Below are positions 18,797 through 29,500 of a stretch of DNA of 64,000 nucleotides, one piece after another. The first letter of the stretch is position 1. Each line of letters starts with the position of its first letter. Under the pieces are notes generated by a model. The model did not search any database. It worked only from the letters and a program-made list of their open reading frames with translations, and was not told where the DNA came from. Location of the stretch: NCBI GenBank assembly GCA_041391125.1, contig JAWKON010000008.1, positions 62,001 through 126,000 on the forward strand. The letters are read 5' to 3'. Source of the stretch: JACKBC01 sp041391125. GTDB taxonomy: Bacteria > Chloroflexota > Anaerolineae > Caldilineales > Caldilineaceae. A program made the position numbers and the translations under genes.

Positions 18797-20449
18797 ATGG
18801 CTTCCAATCAGGAATTGATCGAACGTTGGCAGGATGAGCCTGCGCCGTTGTTGCCGCTGTTGCACGCTTTTTTCATATTGCGATGGTTATTTATCGGAAG
18901 AGGCGCTACGCGCCATCAGCCAAACGTTGCGCATCCCGCTGGCCAGATCTGTATGCGCACGGTTACTTTTTATCACACCATTTTGGCTGCGACCCGGCAA
19001 CCGCAGCTGCGCCGCGGTCTGTACCAGGCCGGTCTGCTGTTGCGCGATTGGTTCTGAAATGCTTGATGCGCTGGCTGAGCGGGGCAACGGACATGCCGTG
19101 TGCAGGCCGCTGCGATGGTCCGGTGCCGGTGCTACAAGGGCATCGGGTGCTGGTGGGTGCGACCGCGGGCAGTTTGGCTTATCGCCCGGACGCCGCTGCC
19201 GCCGCCCAATCCAGGTGGATTGGAAGAGTGCGTCTTTGCCGAAATTCGTCAGCCCGGCCGCGCCCTCGACCGGCTATGAACGGACCGGCGGTTATTCCGG
19301 GCTGCGCAAGGCGGTGCAGGAGATGACGCCGCAAGCGGTCATTGAGATGATCTCCGAGCAAGCTGGCGGGCCGCGGTGGCGCCGGTTTCCCCACCGGGCG
19401 CAAATGGCAGGCCGTGCGCGACGCTCCGGCGCGCCCAAAACCATTGTGTGCAACGCCGATGAGGGCGAGCCCGGCTGTTTCAAAGATCGCGCCATTATGC
19501 AGTACGATCCGCACGCCGTCATCGAAGGTATGATTCTGGCGGCGTACGCCACGGGGGCCACGCGCGGCTTTATTTATCTGCGCTATGAATATCCGGAAAT
19601 CCAGCAACTATTGGAAAACGCCATTGCCGATGCCAAAGCCGCCGGTTTGCTGGGCCAGCAGATTCTGGGCGCCGACTTCAATTTTGAATTGTACGTGCGG
19701 CGCGGCGCCGGCGCCTATATTTGCGGCGAAGAGAGTTCGCTGCTCAACAGCCTGGAGGGTAAACATCCCTTCCCGCGCAACCGGCCACCTTTCATTGACC
19801 CACGGCTTCGGATCTGCCCACGGCGGTCAGCAATGTGGAGACGCTGGCCTCGGCCGCCCAAATCATGCGGCGCAGCGCGGCCTGGTATCTGTCCTTGGGC
19901 ATGAATGGCCACGTGGGGACCAAGGTAATCAGCCTGTCCGGCGACGTGCAGCGAGCTGGCAACTGAAGTACCCTTTGGGCTGCCGCTCAAAACGCTGCTC
20001 TATGATTGGGCGGCGGTCAGAAGCGGCAGGGCGTACGATTCAGGCAGTGGCCGGGTTGTCAGGCGGCTTTTTGTACGGCGAGGCGCTGGGAAAGCGCCAC
20101 GCTGGATGCAAACAGCATCCGCACGGCTCCATGTTAGGCGCAGCGGGCATTATGGTTTTTGACGAAGCAGCCGCGACATGGTGGCCGTGGCCCATAACGC
20201 CATGCACGGGTGTACCCCAGTCGTGCGGCAAGTGCTTCTGCCGCATCGGCACGCAGCGGCTGACCGAACAGCTCAACGGCGAAGGACCAACCGATGTAGA
20301 AAGCTGGCTGGCCGAAGTGACCGACTTGGGCCGCACCATGAAGAGCGGTCAACGTGCGGGTTGGGCATAGCCGCACGCCGCTGGTGACGGAGAGCTTGGT
20401 GCGCTTTTTCCCCGCGCAGGTGAAGCAGCATGTCATTACTCTGAAATAG
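18797..20449 (+). pseudogene. NuoE-NuoF-like diaphorase subunit of formate dehydrogenase, broken
   Basis: ATG at 18797 begins a NuoE/HoxE-type thioredoxin-like [2Fe-2S] domain: ELIERWQDEPAPLLPLLHAF, then GNRSCAAVCT and VPVLQGHRVLVGATAGSLAY. It runs without a clear stop/start into a NuoF domain: ERTGGYSGLRKAVQEMTPQA, the flavin/NAD region with CNADEGEPGCFKDRAIM, YVRRGAGAYICGEESSLLNS, SCGKC..CRIGTQRLTEQL for the [4Fe-4S] cluster, and a tail ...TESLVRFFPAQVKQHVITLK. This is the NADH-reducing arm of an NAD-dependent formate dehydrogenase or NiFe-hydrogenase. More than ten frame changes occur. The fused arrangement resembles HoxF and is inferred. Confidence 0.65.
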
Positions 20450-20462
20450 TTAGGCATCCTTT

Positions 20463-21519
20463 GTGGCAGACATTATCAATCCGCACGATCGCTTCTTTCG
20501 CTATGTGTTTGCACATACAGAGTGGACGCGTCAATTGTTGGCCACTGCCCTTCCGCGTGGTCTACTGCGCAGTATGGATTTAGACACGCTGCAAGTGGAA
20601 TCTGGTTCTTTTATCGATGAGGAGTTGCGTGAGCATTTCTCGGACATGCTCTTTAACGCCCAACTCGTCACTGGCCAGGTTGGCTACGCGTACATGCTCT
20701 TTGAACATAAGAGCTACCCAGATAAAGTTGTACCCTTCCAGATGTTGCGGTATATTGTGCGCATCTGGGAACAGGTGATGCGCGACCAGAAAAAATGGTC
20801 CGCTGCCGCCAGTTGTATGCATGGTCTTCTATCTGGTCGGCAGCAATGGAATATCCCGTTACACTTGGGCGGGCTGGTCGATGCACCGGCAGAATGGCGC
20901 ACGTATGTGCCAGAATTCAAATATGTGTTGATCGATTTATCGGTATATGATGCCGCTCAGATCAAAGAGCCCATCTTGATGCAGGCCGCACTTTTGGCTA
21001 TGAAGCACATCTTTGATCCGGACCTGGAGCAGCAATTACCGAATGTACTGGCGCTCTTTAATCAACTCCAACAAGGACCAAACGGTCATGGAGTTCTTAG
21101 TAACCATTTTGCGATATATAATGAGCGCCAATCCTTATGTAAATCGAGCATCTCTCGTTCGTAGCGCAGAAATGGCGCTTCCTCAAATAGGAGGTGATGT
21201 TGTGACAACTATTGCACAGGAATTAATTGAGCAGGGCATTGAGCAGGGCATTGAGCAAGGCATTAAGCAGGGCATTGAGCAGGGCGTGCGTCAAGAGTTA
21301 ATTAACACGATTCACGCTGGTCTTGAGCTTTAAATTTGGTCAGGAAGGTAACGTTTGCTCGAAAGATGATTCGCATTCAAGACATCCCCATTTTGCGCCA
21401 CTTCTCACCGAAGTGATCCGATGCGCTACATTGGAACATTCAATACTGCTATAAAAACTCGTGTCCGAATTGAACTCACCAACCAGGATGATTCTGTAAC
21501 GCCAGACACCCCAGACTAG
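20463..21519 (+). CDS. Rpn-family (PD-(D/E)XK) transposase-like nuclease, broken
   Basis: The start is GTG at 20463. The protein begins NPHDRFFRYVFAHTEWTRQL and has MLFEHKSYPDKVVPFQMLRY. The E-x-K in FEHKS and the upstream Asp (DMLF) fit the nuclease core of recombination-promoting Rpn/YhgA proteins. WNIPLHLGGLVDAP also matches them. After a break near 21080 the C-terminal part ends in five tandem EQGI-type 4-residue repeats, also typical. A further single-T break near 21335 cuts the final KFGQEGN segment. The coordinates end at the last plausible stop. It lies inside the formate dehydrogenase locus, which is unexpected. Confidence 0.65.
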
Positions 21520-21531
21520 CCGGAATAGACG

Positions 21532-22212
21532 ATGAATAACCAAAGCAGCCACCCACCATCTGCATCGATGGCGTCGAAGTGGCGGACTTCACGACGGCGA
21601 AACGATTTACGAAGCCGCCACCCGCCACGGCGCCACCATCCCACGCTCTGCTATGACCCGCGGCTCAACCCCTTTGAGCGCCTGCCGCCGTACGTGGTGG
21701 AAATTGAAGGCGTGCGCAACCCGGTGGCCTCTTGCACGGCCAAGGCCACGCCCGACGCCGTGGTGCGCACCAGCAGCCCCGCGCTGGATCAGCACCGTAA
21801 AACGCTGTTGGAAATGGTGGCGTCTGAAAATGATGCGCTGGATGTGGACCCACTGCGCGGCTACCTTCGCAGAGCTGACGCAACTGGTGGATCAATATGG
21901 CGCGTACGGGCCGTTTTGCCGGTCACCATTCGGGCCGCAGCAAAGCCGAGGATGACCGTCGCTATACCGCGACTGGCGAGTCGCATCTCTTGCTATCGCT
22001 GCGTGCGCGTCTGCGCCGAGCAGGAAGGCGATTACGCCATCAGCATCATGAATCGCGGCCACCCAGATCACGACTGAGTTTAATGGGCTGCTGCGCGATT
22101 CGGCCTGCACCTTCTGCGGCCAGTGCGTGCAGACTTGTCCACAGGCTTGCTGGGGATAAGAAAGCGCTACGTTTTATGGAAAAGAGAGAAATGCACATTT
22201 TTGCGCGTGATT
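21532..22212 (+). pseudogene. HoxU/NuoG-N-terminal-like Fe-S subunit, broken
   Basis: In shifting frames the region reads IDGVEV, then TIYEAATRHGATIPTLCYDP, then VVEIEGVRNPVASCTAKATP. This is the plant-type [2Fe-2S] domain of NuoG, HoxU or FdhA. SLLLSLRARLRRC and RCVRVCAEQEGDYAI follow, then SACTFCGQCVQTCP for [4Fe-4S] clusters, and KKALRFMEKREMHIFARD with a stop at 22212. The span of about 225 aa fits a separate HoxU-like subunit rather than a full NuoG. It would pass electrons between the formate site (FdhA) and the NuoEF diaphorase. At least six frame changes were counted. Confidence 0.6.
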
Positions 22213-22282
22213 GACAATTGCCAAAATCGTGATAAAATCATATTTAAACATGATTTGAGGCTGTTTTTCTGAATGCTGGTGA

Positions 22283-22827
22283 GATAATATCTTTAACCCC
22301 ACAATAGAACCCATTACCGACCTAGTTCGTGACACGAGCGGTTTTTATCCAAGCGCCTTGATGATGGCCATATTCATCTGACCCAACAGCGTGGCCGCTC
22401 AGTGGCCGTTATACTTCCACAAGGAATGGCGCGCTGTGGCGGCCAAGCTGGAAGAATTGGAAGATGCTTATGATGTGATTGCGGCGCTACGCGCTGAACT
22501 GCGGATAGCCAAAGGTGAAACCCAGCTTGAGGACGCCAATCTGGCTGAATTAGCGGAATGGGCGGGACGTGTACCGGCTGCGGTATGATGCGCTGGTGCA
22601 GCAAGATGTGCGATCTGCCGGAACGGATTCGTCAGGAAGTCTCGGGAAGTTCTGCTGACTTGCGGGAGGATCACATCCATTTTACGCTGAACCACTTTTG
22701 CGCGAATTAGAGGGCGTTTCAAGGTGAAGGTGGATGCGTATGCATTATCTATTCTGTCCAAGATGATCTGGTGATTATTCTCGATATTCGCCGCCGCAAC
22801 CGCAACACTTATTTGAACGTTCCATAG
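22283..22827 (+). pseudogene. Broken Phd/YefM-RelE-like toxin-antitoxin module
   Basis: The first half, in shifting frames, reads EPITDLVRDTSGF, DDGHIHLTQQ, SVAVILP, then KLEELEDAYDVIAALRAELR. This resembles a Phd/YefM antitoxin. The second half reads VYRLRYDALVQQDVRDLPER, then GGCVCIIYSVQDDLVIILDI and RRRNRNTYLNVP, with a stop at 22825-22827. This resembles a RelE/ParE toxin C-terminus. An exact start was not found; ATA at about 22283 may be a damaged ATG. It separates the HoxU-like and FdhA parts of the formate dehydrogenase locus. The upstream 22213-22282 stretch is AT-rich and may hold its promoter. Confidence 0.5.
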
Positions 22828-22835
22828 GAATTCCA

Positions 22836-24885
22836 ATGAGCACACAACCATTAATCAACGAAATCCCGCTGCAAAACGCCGGCATCAAAGAGCGCGCTCG
22901 GTCTGCGGCTATTGCGGCGTGGGGTGCAGTTTGGACATTTTGACTAAAGATGACCGCATTATCGGCATCAGCCGCCCATGGACGGCCCGTCCAACAAAGG
23001 TGCGCTCTGCGTCAGGGCCAGTTTGCCTATGACTACGTGCATCACCCGGACCGGCCAGGCACAACCGCTAGTGCTGGCATGGAGCGACCAACACACCACC
23101 ACACAGGATGAGGCGCTGGATGTGGCCCGCGCAGGGCTTTCGGCGCGTGGTGGAAAAGCATGGGCGCCATGCCGTTTATGGCATTGCCTCTGGCCGCACG
23201 CCCTCCCGGGGCCAGCTACGCCATGCGAAGTTTATGCGCGCCGACTTTGCGTAATTATATCGACAATTGCAGCCGTGCTTGACGCCCCCACCGTCGCCGG
23301 TCTGGCGGCAACCATTGGACGAGCGCCATGTCAGGCACCCGTACACCGACATGGAAAACAGAGATCGTAGCCCTCTGCATCGGCACCAACATGACCGAAT
23401 GTCATCCGGTGGCGGCCACCTTTACAGAGAAAGCCCATGGCCCGCAGGCCGAGTTGATTGTGGCCGACCACGGCATAATCCGGCTGGCCGAAATGGCCGA
23501 TCTCTATTTGCCCCTGCGTGGGTACCGATGTGGCGCTGCTGCTGGGCATGGCGCACGTGATTGCGCGAGGGCTGGTGGATCAAAAATTTATGGCCGCGCA
23601 CCACCGGCGGCGATGCGTTTCTAGAACACATCCAGCAGTTTACGCCCGAGTGGGCAGAGGGTATTACCGGCGTACCGGCGCAGGATATTGAGACCGCCGC
23701 CCTCTGGTACGGCTCGGCCAACGCCGCCGCCATCTATTACGCTGGGCATTACCGAGCACATCTGTGGCGTGGACAACGTGCCAGAGCCTGTGCAACCTGG
23801 CGCTCATGACCGGCAACCTGGGCGTGGGGGCGGCGGCATCAACCCTATGCGCGGGCAGAACAACATTCAGGGCGCCGACGTGCGGGCGCTATCCCCAGCA
23901 ATTACCCGGAACAGCCCGTGGACAAGCCCGCAAATCAGGCCAAATTTGAGGCGCTCTATGGCCGCCCCATCGATCTGAACACGGCATCACCAAAGTGACC
24001 GCATTGGAGCAGGCTGGCGAGAGTATCTTTGCCATGCTCATCGACGGTGAGAACACGCTGGTCTCCGACCCCGACCGCACCCACGGCGAACACGCTTAAA
24101 AGCCTGGAGCATCTGGTCGTCATCGACATTTCTGACCGAGACGGCGGAACTGGCCCACGTAGTCTTCCCGGCACGGCTGGGCTGAGACAAACGGCAATTT
24201 ACCAACAGCGAGCGGCGCATCAGCGCGTGCGCCGGAGCCGTTACGCCGCCCGGCGAAGCGCAGCGGACTGGTGGATCGTCAGCGCGCTGGCCAACCGCCT
24301 GGGCTTTGCCGCGACTTTGGGCCGATTCGGCCAAAGAGGTTTTCAACAGAACTGTGCAGCGTATCGCCCATTCATGCCGGCATCGATTAGGACATAGCCG
24401 AAAAGGAGCGAATACCAGTGGCCGTTCACACAAAGGACACCCCGGCACGCCGCGGCTGCACGAGGATGAATTCACCAACGAGCAGCATTTTCAAAGTAAT
24501 CAGCTATCGCGACCCGGCCGAAGTGGTGGACGACGAATACCCGGTCTGGCTGACCACCGGGCGGCGGCTGCAAACCTACACGCACGCAGACCGGCCGCGC
24601 CCAGGGCATCGAATACTTTGTGCCCGAAGAAGTGCTGGAAGTCCATCCGGACAATGTGACCGCCTGGGGCTGCAGGACAGCGGCTGGAGCCACCATGAAC
24701 AGCCGCCGCGGCTCGATCCCGCAGCATCGGTGAAGGCCTGAGCGCTCGCCGCGCGGCACGGTCTTCGCCAGCTTTGCCTTTAACGAAACACCGGTCAACA
24801 TCCTCACCGGCTCGGGGTACGACCCGGTGACGCAGACGGCAGGTTGAAAGTGTGTCCCGTGCGGGTGGAGCCTGTCGAAGTTTAG
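22836..24885 (+). pseudogene. fdhA: Formate dehydrogenase alpha (molybdopterin) subunit, broken
   Basis: The start is ATG at 22836. An Fe4S4 motif CGYCGVGCSLDIL (frame-corrected) opens the chain. DGPSNKGALCV, the active-site segment DNCSRA then APTVAGLAATIG, LCIGTNMTECHPVAATFTEK, LIVADHGIIRLAEMADLYLP, NLALMTGNLGVGGGGINP, and the C-terminal YPVWLTTGRRLQTY and FNETPVNILTGSGYDP segments follow. This is the bis-MGD Mo/W family that oxidises formate to CO2. More than fifteen frame changes occur across it. The active-site residue position coincides with a break where a TGA is found (see findings). With NuoEF and HoxU-like parts it would form a soluble NAD-linked enzyme. Confidence 0.7.
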
Positions 24886-24896
24886 ACTACATTTGT

Positions 24897-24948
24897 GTGG
24901 ATAAAAAAGCGGCGATTTCGTTGACGAAATCGCCGCTTTTTTATCCAC
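24897..24948. terminator. Bidirectional terminator between fdhA and the BNR gene
   Basis: Two perfect 24-bp arms flank a TTGA loop. The GC core GCGGCGATTTCG is flanked by A6 and T6 runs, so each strand sees a stem followed by a T-run. It ends the plus-strand fdh locus and overlaps the stop of the minus-strand gene. Confidence 0.85.
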
Positions 24949-26076
24949 AAATCTCCACAACATCCGTCGCCGCCAGCGAATGCCCCACCAACGGCTGCGA
25001 CCCATCGGGCTGGCCCTGCTGCCAGATGGCGAAGAGGCCCCACCGTCGGGCAGCGTCAGCACTTCTGTATATCGGCTGCATCCGCTGCCGTGGGGCGGTA
25101 TGAAGGAAGTGGCTCAGCGGGGATAGCCGCTCCACATGCGGAAACTCCGCGTCCCAATAAAGAAGGCCCCGCCGATCTCTTCGCAACTGTATCGCGGGCG
25201 GTGGTGCGCCTTGGCATTTTCATCCAGCTGACGCAGACACTCGGCGCAGCCGTCGTAAAAATAGATGGGCGCGGGCGGTGCGTCGGCAAATAGGCTTGCG
25301 CGGCACGGCCATGCGACCGGTGATGCGCGTGGCGGCCACGTCCCCGGGCCGCGCCGCGGGGCTCATTTCCCATGCCTGCGCGGTAAACTCTTTTGCGCCC
25401 GGCTGCCGCAGCGCTAGCCCGCTATTGCTGGGAGGTCCATGAGAAGGGTGCGAACAGAAAGAGATCATGGCGGTGGGCCGTCTGGGCCATCAAAAACCAC
25501 CGGTCTTTGATGTGCAGATATTCGGGGCGGGCGCTGTTTTCCAGTACCGAGGTCAGCGTGGACAGGTCGAGCTGACTGAAGCGGTCCCCGTCATGCAGTC
25601 GATGGTCCAGACGCCGGTACCGGGCTTTTGATAGAGCTCCAGCGGCAGGGTGGCTCATATCCTTTCTGATGAAACATATAGTTCCCACAGGCCGTCTCGG
25701 CGCTGGTGCAGCGCAGTTCCCTCAATCGAAAGCACCTTGCGCTCCCGGCGCGACGAATCCGCTTTGGACCAAAACTGCACCTTTGCGAAGCTCTGCCCGC
25801 CATCATCCGAGCGGAAGATGGCGCATTCCCTAATCCACGCTGGCCGGCGGCCAACCCCGTGCGCGAATCGCCAAAGTTGCGATAGCGCCCGCTCAGCCAC
25901 AGCACGCCGTTTTTCTCTTGCACTACCTCATCTTGCACTGTTGCCCCCGCCAAACCAAAAGCCATCTGCCGCCGCATGGGGCGGCACGAGGCCGCGCCAC
26001 TGTCTGATCGATCAGCGCTTGCAGCAGGCGGATGGGGGCGCTGTGCTGGGCGGGGAGTCAAATTCAAGTGATTCAT
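24941..26076 (-). pseudogene. BNR/sialidase-like propeller protein, broken
   Basis: ATG at 26076 follows AAAGGAAAAG. Pieces in changing frames give VQDEVVQEKNGVLWLSGRYR, ECAIFRSDDGGQSFAKVQFW, LSIEGTALHQRRDGLWELYV, ENSARPEYLHIKDRWFLMAQ, and a C-terminus ...SHSLAATDVVEIC G. The S-x-D-x-G-x-x-F/W unit is a BNR (Asp-box) repeat, so a sialidase or GH43-like propeller is likely. There is no signal peptide in the visible N-terminus. The stop lies inside the shared terminator at 24941. Six or more breaks. Substrate unknown. Confidence 0.5.
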
Positions 26077-26132
26077 CGTCTTTTCCTTTAATGTTGGAGG
26101 CTCTTCAGGATCGCAGCAGGTTGACCCGCTCT

Positions 26133-26174
26133 GGTTTCGATACGGCCAGAAACTGCTGGCCTACTCAACCGCCG
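26133..26174 (+). repeat. Dispersed repeat, family A, copy 2
   Basis: GGTTTCGATACGGCC, with inner stem GGCCAG/CTGGCC around AAACTG, then TACTCAACCGCCG. Relative to the other copies both sides of the stem are changed together. Confidence 0.8.
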
Positions 26175-26396
26175 CTACTCTGTGTTATCCATATCATATC
26201 CCGCAGAGCCAAAAAATCTGCGTTCATCTGCTACCAATCCGCGTATCCTATTTGAAATCGATTGTAGCATCCGCTCTACAGTGCGTCAACAAACATCGCT
26301 TATTTGGGTGCGCCCTTTTAAACACGGTATACTTATAAGATTGCAATCCTATTTGAGAAAACGGCATCGGCGCGGATGATGCTGACAAGTTTGGGG

Positions 26397-26487
26397 TGCG
26401 AAGGGGGAAGGGAGAAAGGGGGCGGGGAGAAAGGGGCAATGTCGGCCCCTTTCCCCCCTTCACCCTTTTTCCCCCTTCCCCTTTCCA
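26397..26487. repeat. Purine-rich inverted repeat, family G, copy 1
   Basis: An AAGGGGGAAGGGAGAAAGG-like purine run is followed by its pyrimidine complement after a short spacer. A second copy lies at 53162-53232, before sufS. Confidence 0.65.
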
Positions 26488-26504
26488 GTTCAACGGGGAG
26501 TTGA

Positions 26505-29500
26505 ATGACATCTGGGTATTATCGTTTTCCGACGATTCGCCGAAAATAATATTGTATTTGTTTCCGAAGATGATCTGTGGAGCGTGCAGGCCGCTGGCGG
26601 CCCGCCTATCGGTTAACCAGCAATTTGGGCAGCGTGACCTATCCGGCGCTTGCGCCCGACGGCAAATTGCTGGCCTTTGTGGGCCGCGAAGAGGGCGCGC
26701 CCGAAGTGTACGTCGCGCAGAGCCGAGGGCAGCGCCCGCCGCTTGACCTATTTGGACTGCTCGTGCCAGGTGGTGGGGTGGAACCCGGCGGGGACGCACG
26801 TGATTTTTCCAGCACCTATAAACGGGTAATTTGACTCGCGAATACGGCCTCTTCCAAGTGGCGGCAGATGCGCCCAACGGCGCCGTGGAGACGCTGCCCT
26901 ATGGACCGGCGCGGTCGATTGCCTTTGGCCCCCATGGCGAAGTGGTGCTGGGGCGCAACACCGGTGATCCGGCCACTTGGAAGCGCTATCGCGGCGGCAC
27001 GGCGGGCCATTTGTGGTTGGGCAAGAGGGCCATTTCACCCGCTTTGGCCGATCTCAGGGCAATATTGCCTCGCCCATGTGGGTCTCCACGGCGGCGGGCG
27101 AGCGCATTTTCTTCATCAGCGACCATGAAGGCATTGGCAATATTTATAGCTGCAATACGGAGGCGATGAAGTATTCAACCTCACACCGATCACGAAAGAT
27201 TATTACGCCCGCAACCCGCAGACCGACGGCCAGCGCATTGTCTATCATGCCGTAGCCGATCTCTATCTGTTCGACCCGGCGGCGGAAAGCACGCGGATCG
27301 TGGCGGCAGCCTATCGCAGCCGCGCGTCCGGCGCAACCGCCTTTGTCAGCAGCACCCGCTACTTGACCGACGCTACGCTCTATCCATCGGGCAATGCCAC
27401 CACGGCCATTGGCGCCAGCTTACTTTTTACAACCACGATGGACCCGTCTTTCAGCACGGCAAGCGCGATGGCGTGCGCTATCGCATACCGGTCTGGTTTC
27501 GCGACGAAACAAACTGCATAACAGTGAGCGATGAAAGCGGCGAGGAAACGCTGGAAATCCATAGCGCTGAATTCGGGCTTTGCGCCCATTGTGCTCAGCG
27601 GGCTGGACGTTGGTCGCGGTGATCATGCGCATGTCGCCCAAAGGCGGATCTGCTGGCGGTGGCCAACCATCGACATGAATTGCTGCTGGTGGATTTGAGC
27701 GATCTGCCGACTAAGAAAAAGAGGAACCGGCGGCGGCAAACAGGACAGAGAGCCCCAATGGCAAAAAGAGCAAGCCCAAAGGCAAACCGAAGAAAGATCG
27801 CAGCCCGCTGCCCCAGCGAAAATGCCGCGGCCCGCAACCACGCCAAACCCGAAACGCGACCCCACCGCCAGCCGCTTGACGCTGGTGGATCGCAGCGAGT
27901 ACCGCGTGATTGCCGGGCTGGATTGGTCGCCTGACGGCTGCTGGCTGGCCTATGGCTTTGGCGCCCCAGCACCACGCACCCTGCCACGGCCATTCGGCTC
28001 TACCGGCTGGCCGACCCAGGCCACCAGAGGAGGAGCTGCGCCAGAGCAGCACCCACACCGTCCGCGTCCCGTGTTGTACGATACCAGCCCGGCCTTTGAC
28101 CCCGACGGCAGGTATCTCTATTTTCTGAGCCGCGCGAATTCAACCCGGTCTACGATGCGCTGCACTTTGACCTCAGCTTCCCCTGGGGTATGCGACCCTA
28201 CCTGCTGACCCTGCGCGCCGATCTGCCCAATCCCGCTGTGCCGCATCCGATATGGAAGACGAGTGGGATAGCGGCGAGGCGGACAGGTGAAGAGGATGAG
28301 GATGGGGACGCGGCCGATGTGGGCGACGAGGATGGGGACGAAGATGCAGGCGATGATGAATATGATGAAGATGATGATGTAGAGGACGACTTTATCGAGA
28401 TTGAAGACGATGAGGTAGATGGCGGCGACGGCAGAATGCCCGAGCAGAGTGCGGTACTACCACTGCAACCGAGGCGGCAGAGAAAGCGGAAACCGCGAAG
28501 CGCCGACCACTGGTGAAGTCGGCTGAAAAAGAAATGATGAAGCGAAAAATGGCAAGCCGCGCATATGCGCATTGATCTCGAGGGGATTGATGGCGCGTGC
28601 TGGCCTTTCCCGTGCCGGATGCCCGTTATGGCCAGATTTTGAGCGTGCCGAACAGGCATCTTCACTTCTATCAAGTGGAGGGCGCTGGATGGGGGCGATG
28701 ATTGGGACGACGGCGAAGATGAGGGGCGTGCTGCGCCTATACGTTTAAAGAGTACAAAAGCGAAGTGCTGGTCGATAACGTCGCTCTTTCAGCCTGTCGG
28801 CCAATCGCAAAAAGCTGCTCTACTTTAGCAACCGCCAACTGGCGTGATCCCCGCCGGTGAAAAGCCGCGGCGGCCAGCAACGGCAGCCCGCGCAAAACCG
28901 GCTGGGTGGACCTGAGCCGCCTCAAAGTCTCTGTGCTGCCGCCGCTGGAATGGCGGCAAATGCTGCTGAAGCGTGGCGCTTACAGCGTGATCACTTCTGG
29001 ACCGAAGATATGTCCGAAGTAGGGCTGGCTGGCGATCGCGCTATGAACCGCTGCTCGAGCGCGTCGGTTATCCGCCAGCAGATTTAGCCTGGTCTGGGAG
29101 ATGCCGGGAGCGAATTGGGCACCAGCCACGCCTATGAGGTCGGCGGTGACTACCTTTATGGGCCCTATTATTCCTGGGCCATTTGGGGGCTAGATTGACT
29201 TGGAACGCCGCCGCAGGCGGCTATGAGGTGGGCGAGCTGATCTTGGGCGATTCCTGGGCGCCCGATTTGTACGTCGCCGCTGGCTGCGCCAGTGTGGACG
29301 TGAAGCCGGGCGACATCATCATTGCCGTCAACGGGCGGCGGTGGATGCCGAAGCCAGCCCGGCCCGATTGCTGGTCAACTATGCCGGGCAGGAGGTCATA
29401 TTGACGCTGGCGCCACGCCCGCCCGCCGCCGAACCGGGCGCAAGCCCGGATGCTGGCTAAACGTTGCCTGCCTCCACTGGGAAGCGGCCGCAGCCCATGG

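Larger units (their letters stand above)
26077..26504. other. Gene-free divergent gap with repeats
   Basis: It holds family A copy 2 (26133-26174), a family H-like AT-rich stretch near 26210-26250, and the purine/pyrimidine inverted repeat of family G (26397-26487), which ends 18 bases before the tricorn start. No promoter was called with confidence. Confidence 0.65.

Noticed and set aside
21229..21290. Tandem 12-bp repeats as a minisatellite or CRISPR
   Set aside because: They encode the EQGI-type repeats typical of Rpn-family C-termini and have no spacer structure.
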